64,000 bases of DNA, taken from Pleomorphomonas sp. T1.2MG-36. Lineage in GTDB: Bacteria; Pseudomonadota; Alphaproteobacteria; Rhizobiales; Pleomorphomonadaceae. This document shows positions 27,201 to 36,967 of this stretch, piece by piece. A program made the translations under genes and the position numbers. The first letter of the stretch is position 1. Every line of letters begins with the position of its first letter. Location: the NCBI RefSeq assembly GCF_950100655.1, contig NZ_CATNLY010000023.1, forward strand, positions 744,001-808,000. The letters run 5' to 3'. Under the pieces are notes generated by a model. That model ran no database searches. It saw only the letters and a list, made by a program, of their open reading frames with translations, and had not been told where the DNA came from.

Positions 27201-28214
27201 ATGACCTATGCGTCCGACCTCACCCATCTGGTGCTGGTCTTCGAGGATAACCGGTTGATCGGCCCACTCTACGGTCAGTTCGACCAGCATCTGGCCTTGA
27301 TCGAGCAGAAGCTCGGCGTCGATGCGACGGCGCGCGGCAATCAGGTGACGATCCGAGGATCGCACGAGGCGGCCAGCCGCGCCCGTGACGTGCTGGAGGC
27401 GCTCTACGGCCGTCTTCAGGCCGGCCAAGCCATCACATCGGCCGACGTCGAGGGGGCGATCCGCATGGCATTGGCCGTGGGCGATCAGTTGCCGCTGCCG
27501 ACCATGGACGCCGGATCGCGCCTGCAGCTCGCGGCCATTTCGACCCGGCGCAAGACCGTCGTCGCCCGCAACCCGGCGCAGGATGCCTATATCCGCGCAA
27601 TGGAGCGCTCGACGCTGGTGTTCGGGCTCGGTCCTGCCGGTACCGGCAAGACCTACCTTGCCGTGGCCTATGCTGCGGCCTTGCTCGAACGCGGGGAGGT
27701 GGCGCGCCTCGTGCTGTCGCGCCCGGCCGTCGAAGCCGGCGAGCGGCTTGGCTTTCTACCCGGCGACATGCGCGAGAAGATCGACCCCTATCTTCGCCCG
27801 CTTTACGATGCGCTTTACGACATGATGCCTCCCGAGCGGGTTGAGCGGGCGCTCACCTCCGGCGCCATCGAGATTGCGCCGCTGGCCTTCATGCGCGGCC
27901 GTACGCTGGCCAATGCCGCCGTCATCCTCGACGAGGCGCAGAACACCACCTCGATGCAGATGAAGATGTTCCTCACCCGCCTCGGCGATGGCTCGAAGAT
28001 GATCGTCACCGGCGACCCCAGCCAGGTCGACCTGCCGGCGGGACAGGTGTCCGGCCTGGTCGAAGCCAGCCGCATCCTCACCGAGACGCCCGGCATCGTC
28101 CAGGTGCGGTTCACCCACGAGGACGTGGTGCGCCACGAACTGGTCGCGCAGATCGTCAAGGCCTATGACGACGACAGCCGGCAGCGGCTGGCCGCCCGCG
28201 GAGAGAAGGCATGA
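27201..28214 (+). CDS. phoH: PhoH-family ATPase
   Basis: The 337-residue protein has an N-terminal KH-like segment and a P-loop ATPase core: Walker [26 protein letters not shown], Walker [12 protein letters not shown] and the sensor segment [11 protein letters not shown]. PhoH/YbeZ proteins are linked to RNA metabolism and are usually encoded beside ybeY, as here with a 4-base ATGA overlap. The phosphate-starvation role of E. coli PhoH should not be assumed. Confidence 0.94.
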   Translation: MTYASDLTHLVLVFEDNRLIGPLYGQFDQHLALIEQKLGVDATARGNQVTIRGSHEAASRARDVLEALYGRLQAGQAITSADVEGAIRMALAVGDQLPLPTMDAGSRLQLAAISTRRKTVVARNPAQDAYIRAMERSTLVFGLGPAGTGKTYLAVAYAAALLERGEVARLVLSRPAVEAGERLGFLPGDMREKIDPYLRPLYDALYDMMPPERVERALTSGAIEIAPLAFMRGRTLANAAVILDEAQNTTSMQMKMFLTRLGDGSKMIVTGDPSQVDLPAGQVSGLVEASRILTETPGIVQVRFTHEDVVRHELVAQIVKAYDDDSRQRLAARGEKA

Positions 28215-28711
28215 GCGTGATCGCCGTCGACATCCTTGCCGACAGCCCGCTGTGGGGTGAGGCCGAGGACTGGCGTGCCGATATCGAAGCGGCCGTCGCC
28301 ATGGCGGCGGCGGCGGCCGATGCCGAGATCGCCGACGACGCGGAACTGTCGCTTCTGCTTGCCGACGATGCTGCGATCCAGGTGCTCAATCGCGATCACC
28401 GTGGCCTCGACAAGCCGACCAACGTGTTGTCCTTTCCCCAGGACGATCCGGAGGCGGATGCCTACGGGCCTCTTCTCGGCGATATCGCGGTGGCCCATGA
28501 AACGGTGGCGCGCGAAGCGCTCGAAGAAGACATTTCCTTTCGGGACCATTTCCTGCACATGATCGTGCATGGATTCCTGCATCTCGTCGGTTATGATCAC
28601 ATGAACGACGACGAAGCCGAGGAGATGGAGAGCCTGGAAACGGCCATCCTCGCCCGGCTTGGTATCGCCAACCCCTATGCCGACGCGCCGATGGGCGGCG
28701 CCGGCCACTGA
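28211..28711 (+). CDS. ybeY: Endoribonuclease YbeY (rRNA maturation)
   Basis: The 166-residue UPF0054 metalloprotein has the zinc motif HGFLHLVGYDH with H120, H124 and H130. YbeY takes part in 16S rRNA 3'-end processing and ribosome quality control. The TNVLSFPQDD segment is also characteristic. It overlaps phoH by 4 bases and is followed after 66 bp by the CBS/CorC gene. Confidence 0.95.
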   Translation: MSVIAVDILADSPLWGEAEDWRADIEAAVAMAAAAADAEIADDAELSLLLADDAAIQVLNRDHRGLDKPTNVLSFPQDDPEADAYGPLLGDIAVAHETVAREALEEDISFRDHFLHMIVHGFLHLVGYDHMNDDEAEEMESLETAILARLGIANPYADAPMGGAGH

Positions 28712-28777
28712 GGGACGGCATTATCGGGGCGTCCGCCAGCGGCCGGGAGGGTCTGCGGGCGGCGCGGAAGAAGGACG

Positions 28778-29812
28778 ATGAGCGACAGCGACAGTCATAG
28801 TACGGGCAGTCAGAGTATGGCCGCGGCGGCCCAGGCGGGCGTTTCGGCCGAGGGTGGGACAGGTTCAGGATCGAGCTGGCTGGCGCGATTGCGCGAGGCT
28901 TTCGGCTTCAAGACCTCGGCGACGCTCCGACAGAATCTCGAAGAGGCACTCAGCCAGGAGGACGCGCTCGATGCCGCCTTCTCGCCCGAGGAGCGGACGC
29001 TGATCCGAAATATTCTTCGCCTCCGGGAAACGCGCGTCGCCGACGTGATGGTCCCGCGGGCCGACATCGCCGCCGTCGACGCCGATACGACACTGGCCGA
29101 GTTGCTCGGGTTGTTCGAGGCGTCCGGCCATTCGCGCATGCCCGTCTACCGGGAGACGCTCGACGACGCCATCGGCATGGTCCACATCAAGGACCTCATC
29201 ACCCACATCACCGGAAAGGCGCGGATCGACGCCACCGCCGAAGAGGACGATGTCCGGCTCGATGTCGGCAAGGTCGACCTCGACATCACGCTCGAGGCGG
29301 CGAAGCTGGTGCGCGCCGTGCTGTTCGTGCCACCGTCCATGCCCGCCACCGACCTCCTGCAGAAGATGCAGGCGACCCATATCCAGATGGCGCTGGTCAT
29401 CGACGAATATGGCGGCACCGACGGCATCGTTTCCATCGAAGACGTGGTCGAAACCATCGTCGGCGAGATCGACGACGAACATGACGACGAGGACGGACCG
29501 CTGGTCAAGACGGTGCAGGACGGCGTCTATCTTGCCGATGCCCGCGCCGATCTCGACGATGTCAGGGCGGAGATCGGGCCGAGCTTCTCATTCGCCGACT
29601 ACGACGAGGACGTCGACACGCTCGGCGGCCTGCTGTTTGCCGCCCTCGGCCGAATTCCGGTGCGTGGCGAAGTGATCGCCTCCGACGATCTGCCGGGCTG
29701 GGAAGTCGAGGTCCTCGACGCCGATCCGCGCCGCATCAAGACGGTGCGCCTCGTCGCGCGGCCTACCGAGCCGGCCGAAGCGACCGAACCTTCCGAGATG
29801 GGCGCCGCCTGA
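28778..29812 (+). CDS. Soluble CBS-pair/CorC_HlyC-domain protein (hemolysin C-like)
   Basis: The 344-residue protein has two CBS domains (about residues 80-225; RVADVMVPRADI, MVHIKDL, VIDEYGGTDGIVSIEDVVE) followed by a CorC_HlyC domain (about 250-330). The DUF21 membrane region of CNNM/CorB transporters is absent, which is normal for the shorter CorC/YbeX type encoded between ybeY and lnt. YbeX has been connected to magnesium and ribosome physiology. AAGAAGGACG precedes the ATG. Confidence 0.9.
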   Translation: MSDSDSHSTGSQSMAAAAQAGVSAEGGTGSGSSWLARLREAFGFKTSATLRQNLEEALSQEDALDAAFSPEERTLIRNILRLRETRVADVMVPRADIAAVDADTTLAELLGLFEASGHSRMPVYRETLDDAIGMVHIKDLITHITGKARIDATAEEDDVRLDVGKVDLDITLEAAKLVRAVLFVPPSMPATDLLQKMQATHIQMALVIDEYGGTDGIVSIEDVVETIVGEIDDEHDDEDGPLVKTVQDGVYLADARADLDDVRAEIGPSFSFADYDEDVDTLGGLLFAALGRIPVRGEVIASDDLPGWEVEVLDADPRRIKTVRLVARPTEPAEATEPSEMGAA

Positions 29813-29971
29813 CGGGCTGCGTTTCCGGTAGCCGCGACGGTCGCCGAGCCTGATCGCACACCGAACGGGTGCCGGAGGCCGCCAACGCGGCTTCCGGCCA
29901 TTCCCTCCCCGACGACGACCGGCTATTGCTTCGGACGGAACGACCGATTCGCCGGTACGGGAAGAGGCGAG

Positions 29972-31600
29972 ATGTTTGAAACCTTTGCCCATCGTCTCCT
30001 TCTTCTCTGGGGATGGCCGCGGCGCTTCGCAGCCCTCGCCGCCGGCGCGCTTTCGGCGCTTGCCCTGGCTCCCGTGCATGCCGCCCCAATCCTGTTCCTG
30101 ACGTTGCCGGCTCTGGTGATCCTGATCGATGGCGCCGTCGTGGCGGGACCGCGCGGCGTTCGCCGCCTGAGGCCGGCGGCGATCACCGGCTGGTGGTTCG
30201 GCTTCGGCTACTTCCTTGCCGGCCTCCACTGGGTGGGCATCGCCTTCTTCGCCGAAGGACGATCGGCTCTCGTGCCGCTGATGCCGTTCGCCGTCGTCGG
30301 GCTCGCGGCGGGCCTCGCCCTGTTCACCGCCCTGGGTACCTTCGTGGCCCGTCTCCTGTGGAGCGACGGTCCGACACGCATCTTCGCGCTCGCCTTCGGG
30401 CTCGGTGCCTCCGAATGGTTGCGTGGCCACGTGCTAACCGGCTTCCCTTGGAACCTTTTCGGACAGGCGGTCGCCTTCACAGACGTGACCGCGCAGGCAG
30501 CGAGCGTGGTCGGCGTCTATGGGCTGACGTTGGCCGGAATAGCCGTGTTCGCTGCTCCGGCATTGTTTGCCGACGATCGGGGAAGCCGCCCCTGGTTGCG
30601 GCGATTGACGTTGACGCTGGTCCTGGCGCTTGCGGCGGCCGATATCGGTTGGGGTATCTACAGGCTTTCGGGCGCCGCGCCGGTGGGCGAAGCGGCGATC
30701 GCCGATGCTCGCATCCGCATCGTCCAGCCGAACATCGATCAGGCCGTCAAATGGTCGCCGGAAAAAAGGCAGGAGGCACTCGACAAGCTGGCGACGCTCT
30801 CGGATCGGCGAACCGATCCCGAGACGCTGGGCGCCATGTCGTTCTCGGAAATCGTCTGGCCGGAAACAGCGCTGCCCTTTTTCCTGACCGAGGACCCGCA
30901 AGCGCTCGCCCGCATCGCCGACCTGCTGTCGCCGGGAACGATCCTTCTGACCGGAGCTCCGCGCGTCGAACCCATCGACGATCTGGCCGAAGGCGGACGT
31001 CGCTACTACAACTCGCTGTTCGCCATAGACGACACCGGCGCCATCCGCGCCGCCTACGACAAGGTGCACCTTGTCCCCTTCGGCGAATACATGCCCTTTG
31101 GATCCTTGGTGAGCCGGCTGGGCGTCGGCGAACTCTTCCGCGGCATCGGCGGCTTCTCGCCCGGACCTCGCCGCACGCGCATCTCGCTTGCCGGCCATCC
31201 GTCCTTCTCGGTGCTGATCTGCTATGAAGCGATCTTCCCGGGCGAGGTTCTACCGGAAGGCGACCGCCCCGACTATTTCGTGAACATCACCAACGATGGC
31301 TGGTTCGGTCACAGTGTTGGTCCCTACCAACACTTAGATGCTGCCCGTATGCGCTCGATCGAAGAAGGCATACCGATGGTTCGCGCAGCCAATACCGGCA
31401 TATCTGCAATCATCGATGCCTATGGCAGGACGGTTGCAAGTCTACCTCTCGGCGAGGAGGGCGTGCTGGACGGTTTCGTGCCATCCGACCGGCCCAAGTC
31501 TTTCTCTCAACGAGCAGGGTCACCTTTTCTCTTGATCTTTAGCGTCTTTTTCATCTTGCTGTCAGTTCTCGGAAATGGAAAACGTAGATCCGGGAGTTGA
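29972..31600 (+). CDS. lnt: Apolipoprotein N-acyltransferase
   Basis: The 542-residue inner-membrane enzyme N-acylates the N-terminal cysteine of lipoproteins. About six hydrophobic segments in the first 210 residues precede a nitrilase-type periplasmic domain with the catalytic triad E298 (VWPETALPFF), K364 (YDKVHLVPFGEYMPF) and C417 (LICYEAIFPGE). A final membrane helix lies near residue 520. The last 300 bases use noticeably more A/T-ending codons than the rest. The 159-bp gap after the CorC-like gene shows no strong hairpin. Confidence 0.95.
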   Translation: MFETFAHRLLLLWGWPRRFAALAAGALSALALAPVHAAPILFLTLPALVILIDGAVVAGPRGVRRLRPAAITGWWFGFGYFLAGLHWVGIAFFAEGRSALVPLMPFAVVGLAAGLALFTALGTFVARLLWSDGPTRIFALAFGLGASEWLRGHVLTGFPWNLFGQAVAFTDVTAQAASVVGVYGLTLAGIAVFAAPALFADDRGSRPWLRRLTLTLVLALAAADIGWGIYRLSGAAPVGEAAIADARIRIVQPNIDQAVKWSPEKRQEALDKLATLSDRRTDPETLGAMSFSEIVWPETALPFFLTEDPQALARIADLLSPGTILLTGAPRVEPIDDLAEGGRRYYNSLFAIDDTGAIRAAYDKVHLVPFGEYMPFGSLVSRLGVGELFRGIGGFSPGPRRTRISLAGHPSFSVLICYEAIFPGEVLPEGDRPDYFVNITNDGWFGHSVGPYQHLDAARMRSIEEGIPMVRAANTGISAIIDAYGRTVASLPLGEEGVLDGFVPSDRPKSFSQRAGSPFLLIFSVFFILLSVLGNGKRRSGS

Positions 31601-31748
31601 CAACTTCTCGTTCAGAGACAACAATCTCAGCGCGCAACGATCCCTTTGTGGTTCGTTTGCCAAGAAATGGGCCGCAAGACAAAAAAACAAAGACCGCGCC
31701 TTGCGAGCCTCATCGATAACCGCGGATCAATCCGCAGACGAGACCAAA

Positions 31749-32162
31749 ATGGCCAGCAAGAAGTCCCCCAATCCCATTGACATACATGTCGGCAGCCGCG
31801 TGAGGCTTCGCCGCATGATGCTCGGAATGAGCCAGGAAAAGCTGGGCGAAGCGCTCGGCATCACGTTCCAGCAGATCCAGAAATACGAGAAGGGCACCAA
31901 CCGCGTCGGCGCCAGCCGCCTGCAGCATATCGCCACCGTCCTCAAGGTGCCGGTGTCCTTCTTCTTCGAGGATGCGCCTGGCACGCCGGAAGAGGCTGCC
32001 GGTTTTGCCGAGACCCCCAGCCACTCGTATGTCGTCGACTTCCTGTCGTCGACCGAAGGCCTGTCGCTCAACAAGTCGTTCGTGCGCATCAAGGACGCCC
32101 GCGTCCGTCGGCGCATCGTCGATCTCGTGCAGACTCTGGCCTCCGAGGATGGCGAGGCCTGA
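31749..32162 (+). CDS. XRE-family helix-turn-helix regulator
   Basis: This 137-residue protein has a Cro/CI-type HTH at about residues 15-68 (GSRVRLRRMMLGMSQEKLGE, ITFQQIQKYEKGTNRVGASR) and a C-terminal helical region. It belongs to the conserved alphaproteobacterial type found immediately before metK. The start at 31749 (MASKKSPN) was chosen because the open frame upstream runs through the end of lnt and an AT-rich leader. Its target is unknown; the place before metK suggests, but does not prove, a link with methionine/SAM metabolism. A strong terminator follows. Confidence 0.9.
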   Translation: MASKKSPNPIDIHVGSRVRLRRMMLGMSQEKLGEALGITFQQIQKYEKGTNRVGASRLQHIATVLKVPVSFFFEDAPGTPEEAAGFAETPSHSYVVDFLSSTEGLSLNKSFVRIKDARVRRRIVDLVQTLASEDGEA

Positions 32163-32183
32163 GCAGTCGCATTTTAAGCCATG

Positions 32184-32221
32184 ACGGGTTGCCTCGGCGT
32201 CGGGTCGAGGCAACCCGTTTT
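32184..32221 (+). terminator. Intrinsic terminator after the XRE regulator
   Basis: A perfect 13-bp stem (ACGGGTTGCCTCG at 32184-32196 with its complement at 32206-32218) encloses a 9-base loop and runs into TTTT. It separates the miaB-lnt-XRE run from metK. A second AACCCGTT copy at 32233-32240 could compete for the left arm. Confidence 0.9.
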
Positions 32222-32255
32222 GCATTTCTGGTAACCCGTTCGGCGGGAAACGGGG

Positions 32256-32284
32256 TTGCTGACACTGCCCTTGGAGGAGAATAT
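32256..32284 (+). promoter_or_regulatory. Predicted sigma-70 promoter of metK
   Basis: TTGCTG at 32256-32261 and GAATAT at 32279-32284 are 17 bases apart. This places the start near 32291 and gives metK a leader of about 170 bases. It rests on motif reading only. Confidence 0.45.
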
Positions 32285-32290
32285 TTTCCC

Positions 32291-32459
32291 AGTCGCCGTG
32301 GCACGGAACGCACGGTGCGATGCAAACGCGCGCAAGCAAACGGCTGGCGCTTGCGCTTTTCCCGGCGGCTTGCGAAAAGGATGCGCCGCGCTGGATCAAT
32401 CCCGCGACAGACCAGCCTTCCGTCGACCGCGTCGACGTCTTCTTTGAGGGGTCAACCCT
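32291..32459 (+). ncRNA. Structured metK leader, candidate cis-regulatory RNA
   Basis: GCGCAAGC (32330-32337) can pair with GCTTGCGC (32349-32356), a hairpin followed by TTTT. Alternatively CGCAAGC can pair with a second GCTTGCG at 32368-32374; the two pairings exclude each other. Further down are a GTCGAC/GTCGAC hairpin (32422-32436) and a small AGGG/CCCT hairpin (32447-32459) covering the Shine-Dalgarno sequence. It matches no SAM riboswitch class that I can recognise. An ordinary untranslated leader is the alternative. Confidence 0.4.
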
Positions 32460-33635
32460 ATGTCCCGCCAGAATTACCTCTTCACTTCCGAGTCCGTCTC
32501 GGAAGGCCATCCCGACAAAGTCTGCGACCGCATCTCCGACACCATCGTCGACGCCTTTCTCGCCGCCGAGCCTCAGGCGCGCGTGGCGGCCGAGACGCTG
32601 GCCACAACCAACCGCGTGGTCATCGCCGGCGAAACGCGAGGCCCCAAGTCCGTCGACAACGCACTGATCGAGCATCTGACGCGTGAGGCGATCCGCGACA
32701 TCGGCTACGAGCAGGATGGCTTCCACTGGCAGAACGCCGAGATCGAGATCCTGCTGCACGAGCAGTCGTCCGACATCGCCCAGGGCGTCGACGCCGCTGC
32801 GCACAAGGACGAAGGCGCCGGCGACCAGGGCATCATGTTCGGGTATGCCTGTCGCGAGACGCCCGAGCTGATGCCGGCGCCGATCTACTACGCCCACAAG
32901 ATCCTGCGCGATCTTGCCGCCGTCCGCAAATCCGGCAAGGAACCGCTGCTCGGGCCCGACGCCAAGAGCCAGGTGACCGTCGCCTACGAGGGCGGCAAGG
33001 CGGTGCGGGCACCGCAGATCGTGCTCTCCACCCAGCATGCCGACGGCCTTTCGTCGGCCGACGTGCGCCGCATCGTCGAGCCTTATATCATCGCCGCGCT
33101 GCCGGCGGGTTGGATCGATGAACGCACCACCTGGCACGTCAATCCGACCGGCAAGTTCGTGATCGGCGGCCCGGACGGCGATGCCGGCCTCACCGGCCGC
33201 AAGATCATCGTCGACACCTATGGTGGCGCGGCGCCGCATGGCGGCGGCGCATTCTCCGGCAAGGATCCGACCAAGGTCGACCGCTCGGCCGCCTATGCCG
33301 CCCGTTGGCTTGCCAAGAACATCGTGGCCGCCGGCCTCGCCGATCGCGCCACGATCCAGCTCAGCTACGCCATCGGCGTCAGCGATCCGCTGTCCATCTA
33401 CGTCGACCTGCACGACACCGGCAACGTCGATCCGGCCCGGATCGAGAAGGTGCTGGGCGATCGGGACTTCGTCCGCCTTTCGCCACGCGGCATTCGCGAG
33501 CGGCTCGGCCTCAACAAGCCGATCTATGCCCGGACCTCCGCCTATGGTCACTTCGGCCGGGCGGCCGAGGCAGACGGCGGCTTCTCCTGGGAGGCACTCG
33601 ACCTCGTCGATGCCCTGAAGTCGGCCCTCGCCTGA
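32460..33635 (+). CDS. metK: S-adenosylmethionine synthetase (MetK)
   Basis: The 391-residue protein makes SAM from methionine and ATP. Motifs include [13 protein letters not shown] at the N-terminus, [12 protein letters not shown], and the phosphate-binding [19 protein letters not shown]. The start follows GAGGGG, which may be masked by a small hairpin. It stands alone between two strong terminators and behind its own promoter and leader. Confidence 0.98.
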   Translation: MSRQNYLFTSESVSEGHPDKVCDRISDTIVDAFLAAEPQARVAAETLATTNRVVIAGETRGPKSVDNALIEHLTREAIRDIGYEQDGFHWQNAEIEILLHEQSSDIAQGVDAAAHKDEGAGDQGIMFGYACRETPELMPAPIYYAHKILRDLAAVRKSGKEPLLGPDAKSQVTVAYEGGKAVRAPQIVLSTQHADGLSSADVRRIVEPYIIAALPAGWIDERTTWHVNPTGKFVIGGPDGDAGLTGRKIIVDTYGGAAPHGGGAFSGKDPTKVDRSAAYAARWLAKNIVAAGLADRATIQLSYAIGVSDPLSIYVDLHDTGNVDPARIEKVLGDRDFVRLSPRGIRERLGLNKPIYARTSAYGHFGRAAEADGGFSWEALDLVDALKSALA

Positions 33636-33659
33636 GGCGGAGAAATAAGCTAGACACCG

Positions 33660-33688
33660 CCCCGGCAGCTCGGCTGCCGGGGCTTTTT
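33660..33688 (+). terminator. Intrinsic terminator after metK
   Basis: A perfect 9-bp GC-rich stem (CCCCGGCAG at 33660-33668 with CTGCCGGGG at 33674-33682) encloses a 5-base loop and is followed by CTTTTT. Confidence 0.93.
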
Positions 33689-33736
33689 CATTGCCGGGCG
33701 GTCAGGCTGCCCGAGTTTTGCATGCAACGGGCATCG

Positions 33737-34468
33737 ATGAGCGACGACGACCACAGACCGGAGCACCGGCCCGGCGATCCGCGCGAGAGCGCCTTCTTCG
33801 GCCGCCGCAAGGGCAAGACGCTGAGGAAGGGACAGGCCGAGCGCCTCGAGGCGGACCTGCCCAGGCTTTCGCTGGACCTCGCGACGCCCGCTCCCCAAAA
33901 CCTCGCGGAACTCTTCCCCGAAACGCCGAGCGAGATCCGCCTGGAGATCGGCTTCGGCGGTGGCGAGCACCTTGTTCATCGCGCCCTTGAACGTCCCGAC
34001 GTCGGCTTCCTCGGCGTCGAGCCATTCATCAATGGCATGACCAAGGCGCTGGGACGCATTGCCGCCGAGGAGATCGCCAACATCCGCCTCAGCGGCGAGG
34101 ATGGCGTCAGGGTGCTCGACTGGCTGCCCGAAGCGTCGCTCGATCGCGTGCTTCTGCTCTACCCAGACCCCTGGCCGAAAAAGCGCCACTGGAAGCGGCG
34201 CTTCGTCGGGCCGGATACCGTCGCCCGCTTCGCACGCGTGCTGAAGGATGGCGGCGAGTTCTGGTTCGCGTCGGACATCGACACCTATGTCGACTGGACC
34301 TTGCATCACGTGCGGGCCAATCCCGACTTCGTCTGGACCGCCGAGGCGCCCGATGATTGGCGCTTGCCTTGGGAAGGCTGGCCAGGGACGCGCTATGAGG
34401 CCAAGGCCCGGCGCGAAGGGCGCAGCTCGGCCTATCTCACCTTTCGACGTCTGGCGCGCTCGACTTGA
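33737..34468 (+). CDS. trmB: tRNA (guanine-N7)-methyltransferase (TrmB)
   Basis: The 243-residue SAM-dependent enzyme methylates G46 in the tRNA variable loop. It shows [11 protein letters not shown] (SAM motif I), the family motif [15 protein letters not shown], and [12 protein letters not shown] at 33737 (MSDDD) was preferred; ATG at 33722 would add five residues. The gene begins 49 bp after the metK terminator. Confidence 0.93.
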   Translation: MSDDDHRPEHRPGDPRESAFFGRRKGKTLRKGQAERLEADLPRLSLDLATPAPQNLAELFPETPSEIRLEIGFGGGEHLVHRALERPDVGFLGVEPFINGMTKALGRIAAEEIANIRLSGEDGVRVLDWLPEASLDRVLLLYPDPWPKKRHWKRRFVGPDTVARFARVLKDGGEFWFASDIDTYVDWTLHHVRANPDFVWTAEAPDDWRLPWEGWPGTRYEAKARREGRSSAYLTFRRLARST

Positions 34469-34493
34469 GTTTTGGGCCCATCGGCAGCGGCCA

Positions 34494-34522
34494 TTGATTT
34501 CCGCGCAAAAGCGGCCTATATG
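34494..34522 (+). promoter_or_regulatory. Predicted sigma-70 promoter of the rimP-nusA-infB operon
   Basis: TTGATT at 34494-34499 and TATATG at 34517-34522 are 17 bases apart, placing the start near 34529. It lies directly after trmB and just before a hairpin-rich leader. Confidence 0.6.
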
Positions 34523-34525
34523 GGG

Positions 34526-34591
34526 TGCATCAGTTCTGATGCGCTTTACAAAGCGGGTTGGGAGTGGGTCCGAGAGGTCCCGCTCTTTTTT
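34526..34591 (+). ncRNA. rimP leader with attenuator-like terminator
   Basis: Three hairpins follow one another: GCATCAG/CTGATGC (34527-34542), CGCTTT/AAAGCG just after it, and a terminator-type stem at 34562-34585 (GAGTGGGTCC with GGTCCCGCTC, GAGA loop, one mismatch) followed by six T. The terminator lies upstream of rimP and downstream of the predicted promoter, so it should attenuate the operon. NusA is encoded in the operon, so feedback on termination is plausible. Confidence 0.6.
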
Positions 34592-34631
34592 ATTGCCCGT
34601 TACGGAGGCGCCGCGAAGGATACCGCGACCG

Positions 34632-35225
34632 ATGACGTCCGAGGACCAGCCGCCCCTTCCGCCACTCAGCGGTCAGAGTGTCGAAACGACGCTCGACGAA
34701 CCGCGTCTCGTGACCGAGACCGGCGTCGAGGCGCGGGTTGCCGCCATCATCGAGCCAGCGTTGATCGACCTCGGCTATCGCCTCGTCCGCGTGCGCATGT
34801 CCGGTCTCAACGGCGTGACGCTGCAGATCTTCGCCGAGAAGGCCGACGGCACCATGAGCGTCGAGGACTGCGAAGCGGCGAGCAACGTCATTTCGCCGCT
34901 GCTCGATGTCGACGATCCGATCGGCAAGGCCTACAGCCTCGAGATGTCGTCTCCGGGCATGGATCGCATTCTGGTGCGGCGCTCGGATTTCGTTCGCTGG
35001 GCGGGCTTCGAGACCAAGCTGGAGCTCGCCGTCCCCTTGCTCGGACGCAAGCGGTTTCGCGGTTGGCTCACCGGCGTCAAGGACGACAAGGGCGGCATGC
35101 GCCTCCTTCAGGCGCTCGAAGACGGTACCAAGGACATAGAATTCCCGCTCGACACCGTGTCGGAAGCACGGCTCGTGCTGAATGAAGCGCTGATCCGCGA
35201 GGCGCTCAAAGCGGGCAAGAGCTGA
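34632..35225 (+). CDS. rimP: Ribosome maturation factor RimP
   Basis: The 197-residue protein assists 30S subunit assembly. It has the N-terminal alpha/beta domain (LGYRLVRVRMSGLNGVTLQIFAEKADG, EDCEAASNVISPLLDV, YSLEMSSPGMDRIL) and the C-terminal SH3-like domain (RKRFRGWLTGVKDDKGG). The N-terminus is about 35 residues longer than minimal RimP. It heads the rimP-nusA-ylxR-infB operon behind the attenuator. Confidence 0.94.
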   Translation: MTSEDQPPLPPLSGQSVETTLDEPRLVTETGVEARVAAIIEPALIDLGYRLVRVRMSGLNGVTLQIFAEKADGTMSVEDCEAASNVISPLLDVDDPIGKAYSLEMSSPGMDRILVRRSDFVRWAGFETKLELAVPLLGRKRFRGWLTGVKDDKGGMRLLQALEDGTKDIEFPLDTVSEARLVLNEALIREALKAGKS

Positions 35226-35318
35226 GCTTAACGGGCGGCCGGGCCGCCCGAAGGAAAAACCGGGGACATCCCCCGAAGGACGGATTAGGAACCCCATCGA
35301 GGGCAGGAGACGAAGACA

Positions 35319-36917
35319 ATGGCCGTCAGTGCGAACCGTTTGGAACTCTTGCAGATCGCCGATGCGGTGGCTCGCGAGAAGTCGATCGACCGACAGATCG
35401 TCATCGCGGCGATGGAAGACGCCATCCAGAAGGCAGCCCGCTCTCGCTACGGTTCCGAGACCGACGTTCGCGCCGAGATCAACCCGCGTACCGGCGAAAT
35501 CAAGCTGCAGCGCCTCCTGCAGGTGGTCGAGAACGTCGAGAACTTCTCGACCGAGGTCGATCTCGTCGAGGCGCAGCGCCGCAACCCGGCCGCGCTGGTC
35601 GGTGACTTCATCTCCGAGCCGCTGCCGCCGATCGACTTCGGCCGCATCGCCGCCCAGTCGGCCAAGCAGGTGATCGTGCAGAAAGTGCGCGAAGCCGAGC
35701 GCGACCGCCAGTTCGACGAGTTCAAGGATCGGACCGGCGAAGTGGTCAACGGCGTCGTCAAGCGCGTCGAGTATGGCAACGTCATCGTCGATCTCGGCCG
35801 TGGCGAGGCGATCTGCCGCCGCGACGAACTGATCCCGCGCGAGAGCTTCCGCTACGGCGACCGCATCCGCGCCATCATTCACGACGTTCGCCGCGAGCAG
35901 CGCGGGCCGCAGGTGTTCCTGTCGCGCACCCATCCGCTGTTCATGGCCAAGCTGTTCGCGTCCGAAGTGCCGGAGATCTACGACGGCATCATCGAAGTGA
36001 AGTCGGTGGCTCGCGATCCGGGCTCGCGCGCCAAGATCGCCGTCATCTCCAAGGACTCGTCGATCGACCCGGTCGGCGCCTGCGTCGGCATGCGCGGCAG
36101 CCGCGTTCAGGCCGTCGTGCAGGAGTTGCAGGGCGAGAAGATCGACATCATTCCCTGGTCGCCCGATCCAGCCACCTTCATCGTCAACGCGCTGCAGCCG
36201 GCAGAAGTCGCCAAGGTGGTGCTCGACGAGGATGCCGAGCGCATCGAGGTGGTGGTGCCTGACGACCAGTTGTCGCTGGCCATCGGCCGCCGCGGCCAGA
36301 ATGTGCGTCTCGCCAGCCAGCTGACCGGCTGGGCGATCGACATCCTGACCGAGCAGGAAGAGAGCGAGCGGCGACAGAAGGAATTCAACGAGCGCACAGA
36401 GCTGTTCATGAACGCGCTCAACGTCGACGAAGTGGTCGGCCAGTTGCTGGCCACCGAAGGCTTCTCGACGGTCGAGGAGCTCACGCTTGTCGAGCGCGAC
36501 GAGATCGCAGGCATCGAGGGCTTCGACGAGGAGACCGCCGAGGAAATCCAGGCGCGCGCCCAGGACTATCTCGATGCCAAGGAGCGGGAACTCGACGAGG
36601 AGCGGATCAAGCTCGGCGTCGACGATGCCCTGCGCGACGTGCCCGGCGTCACCACGGCCATGATGGTGGCCCTCGGCAAGGACGGCGTGAAGACGGTGGA
36701 AGATCTCGCAGGCTGCGCCACCGACGATCTCGTCGGCTGGACCGAGCGCAAGAACGGCGAGACCATCCGCAACAAGGGCAGCCTTTCCGATCTCGACATC
36801 AGCCGCACCGATGCAGAGGCGATCGTCATGGCGGCGCGCGTTGCCGCCGGCTGGATCGAGCCGCCGGCCGAGGAAGAGGCCGTCGTCGAGGAAGAGGTCG
36901 CCGAAGAGGCGCAATGA
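35319..36917 (+). CDS. nusA: Transcription termination/antitermination factor NusA
   Basis: The 532-residue protein binds RNA polymerase and modulates pausing, termination and antitermination. In order it has an N-terminal RNAP-binding domain (about 1-130), S1 (about 135-205; [16 protein letters not shown]), KH1 and KH2 (about 210-345; [27 protein letters not shown]) and C-terminal helix-hairpin-helix acidic repeats ending in a glutamate-rich tail. Its stop overlaps an ATG at 36914 that could start ylxR. Confidence 0.97.
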   Translation: MAVSANRLELLQIADAVAREKSIDRQIVIAAMEDAIQKAARSRYGSETDVRAEINPRTGEIKLQRLLQVVENVENFSTEVDLVEAQRRNPAALVGDFISEPLPPIDFGRIAAQSAKQVIVQKVREAERDRQFDEFKDRTGEVVNGVVKRVEYGNVIVDLGRGEAICRRDELIPRESFRYGDRIRAIIHDVRREQRGPQVFLSRTHPLFMAKLFASEVPEIYDGIIEVKSVARDPGSRAKIAVISKDSSIDPVGACVGMRGSRVQAVVQELQGEKIDIIPWSPDPATFIVNALQPAEVAKVVLDEDAERIEVVVPDDQLSLAIGRRGQNVRLASQLTGWAIDILTEQEESERRQKEFNERTELFMNALNVDEVVGQLLATEGFSTVEELTLVERDEIAGIEGFDEETAEEIQARAQDYLDAKERELDEERIKLGVDDALRDVPGVTTAMMVALGKDGVKTVEDLAGCATDDLVGWTERKNGETIRNKGSLSDLDISRTDAEAIVMAARVAAGWIEPPAEEEAVVEEEVAEEAQ

Positions 36918-36967
36918 AATCAACGACGGAGGTCGCTTCCGGCGACCTCCCAAACGGAAAGAGGACG

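Noticed and set aside
32163..32459. Known SAM-II or SAM/SAH riboswitch before metK
   Set aside because: The conserved cores of these classes, as far as I know them, are not visible; only unclassified hairpins are.
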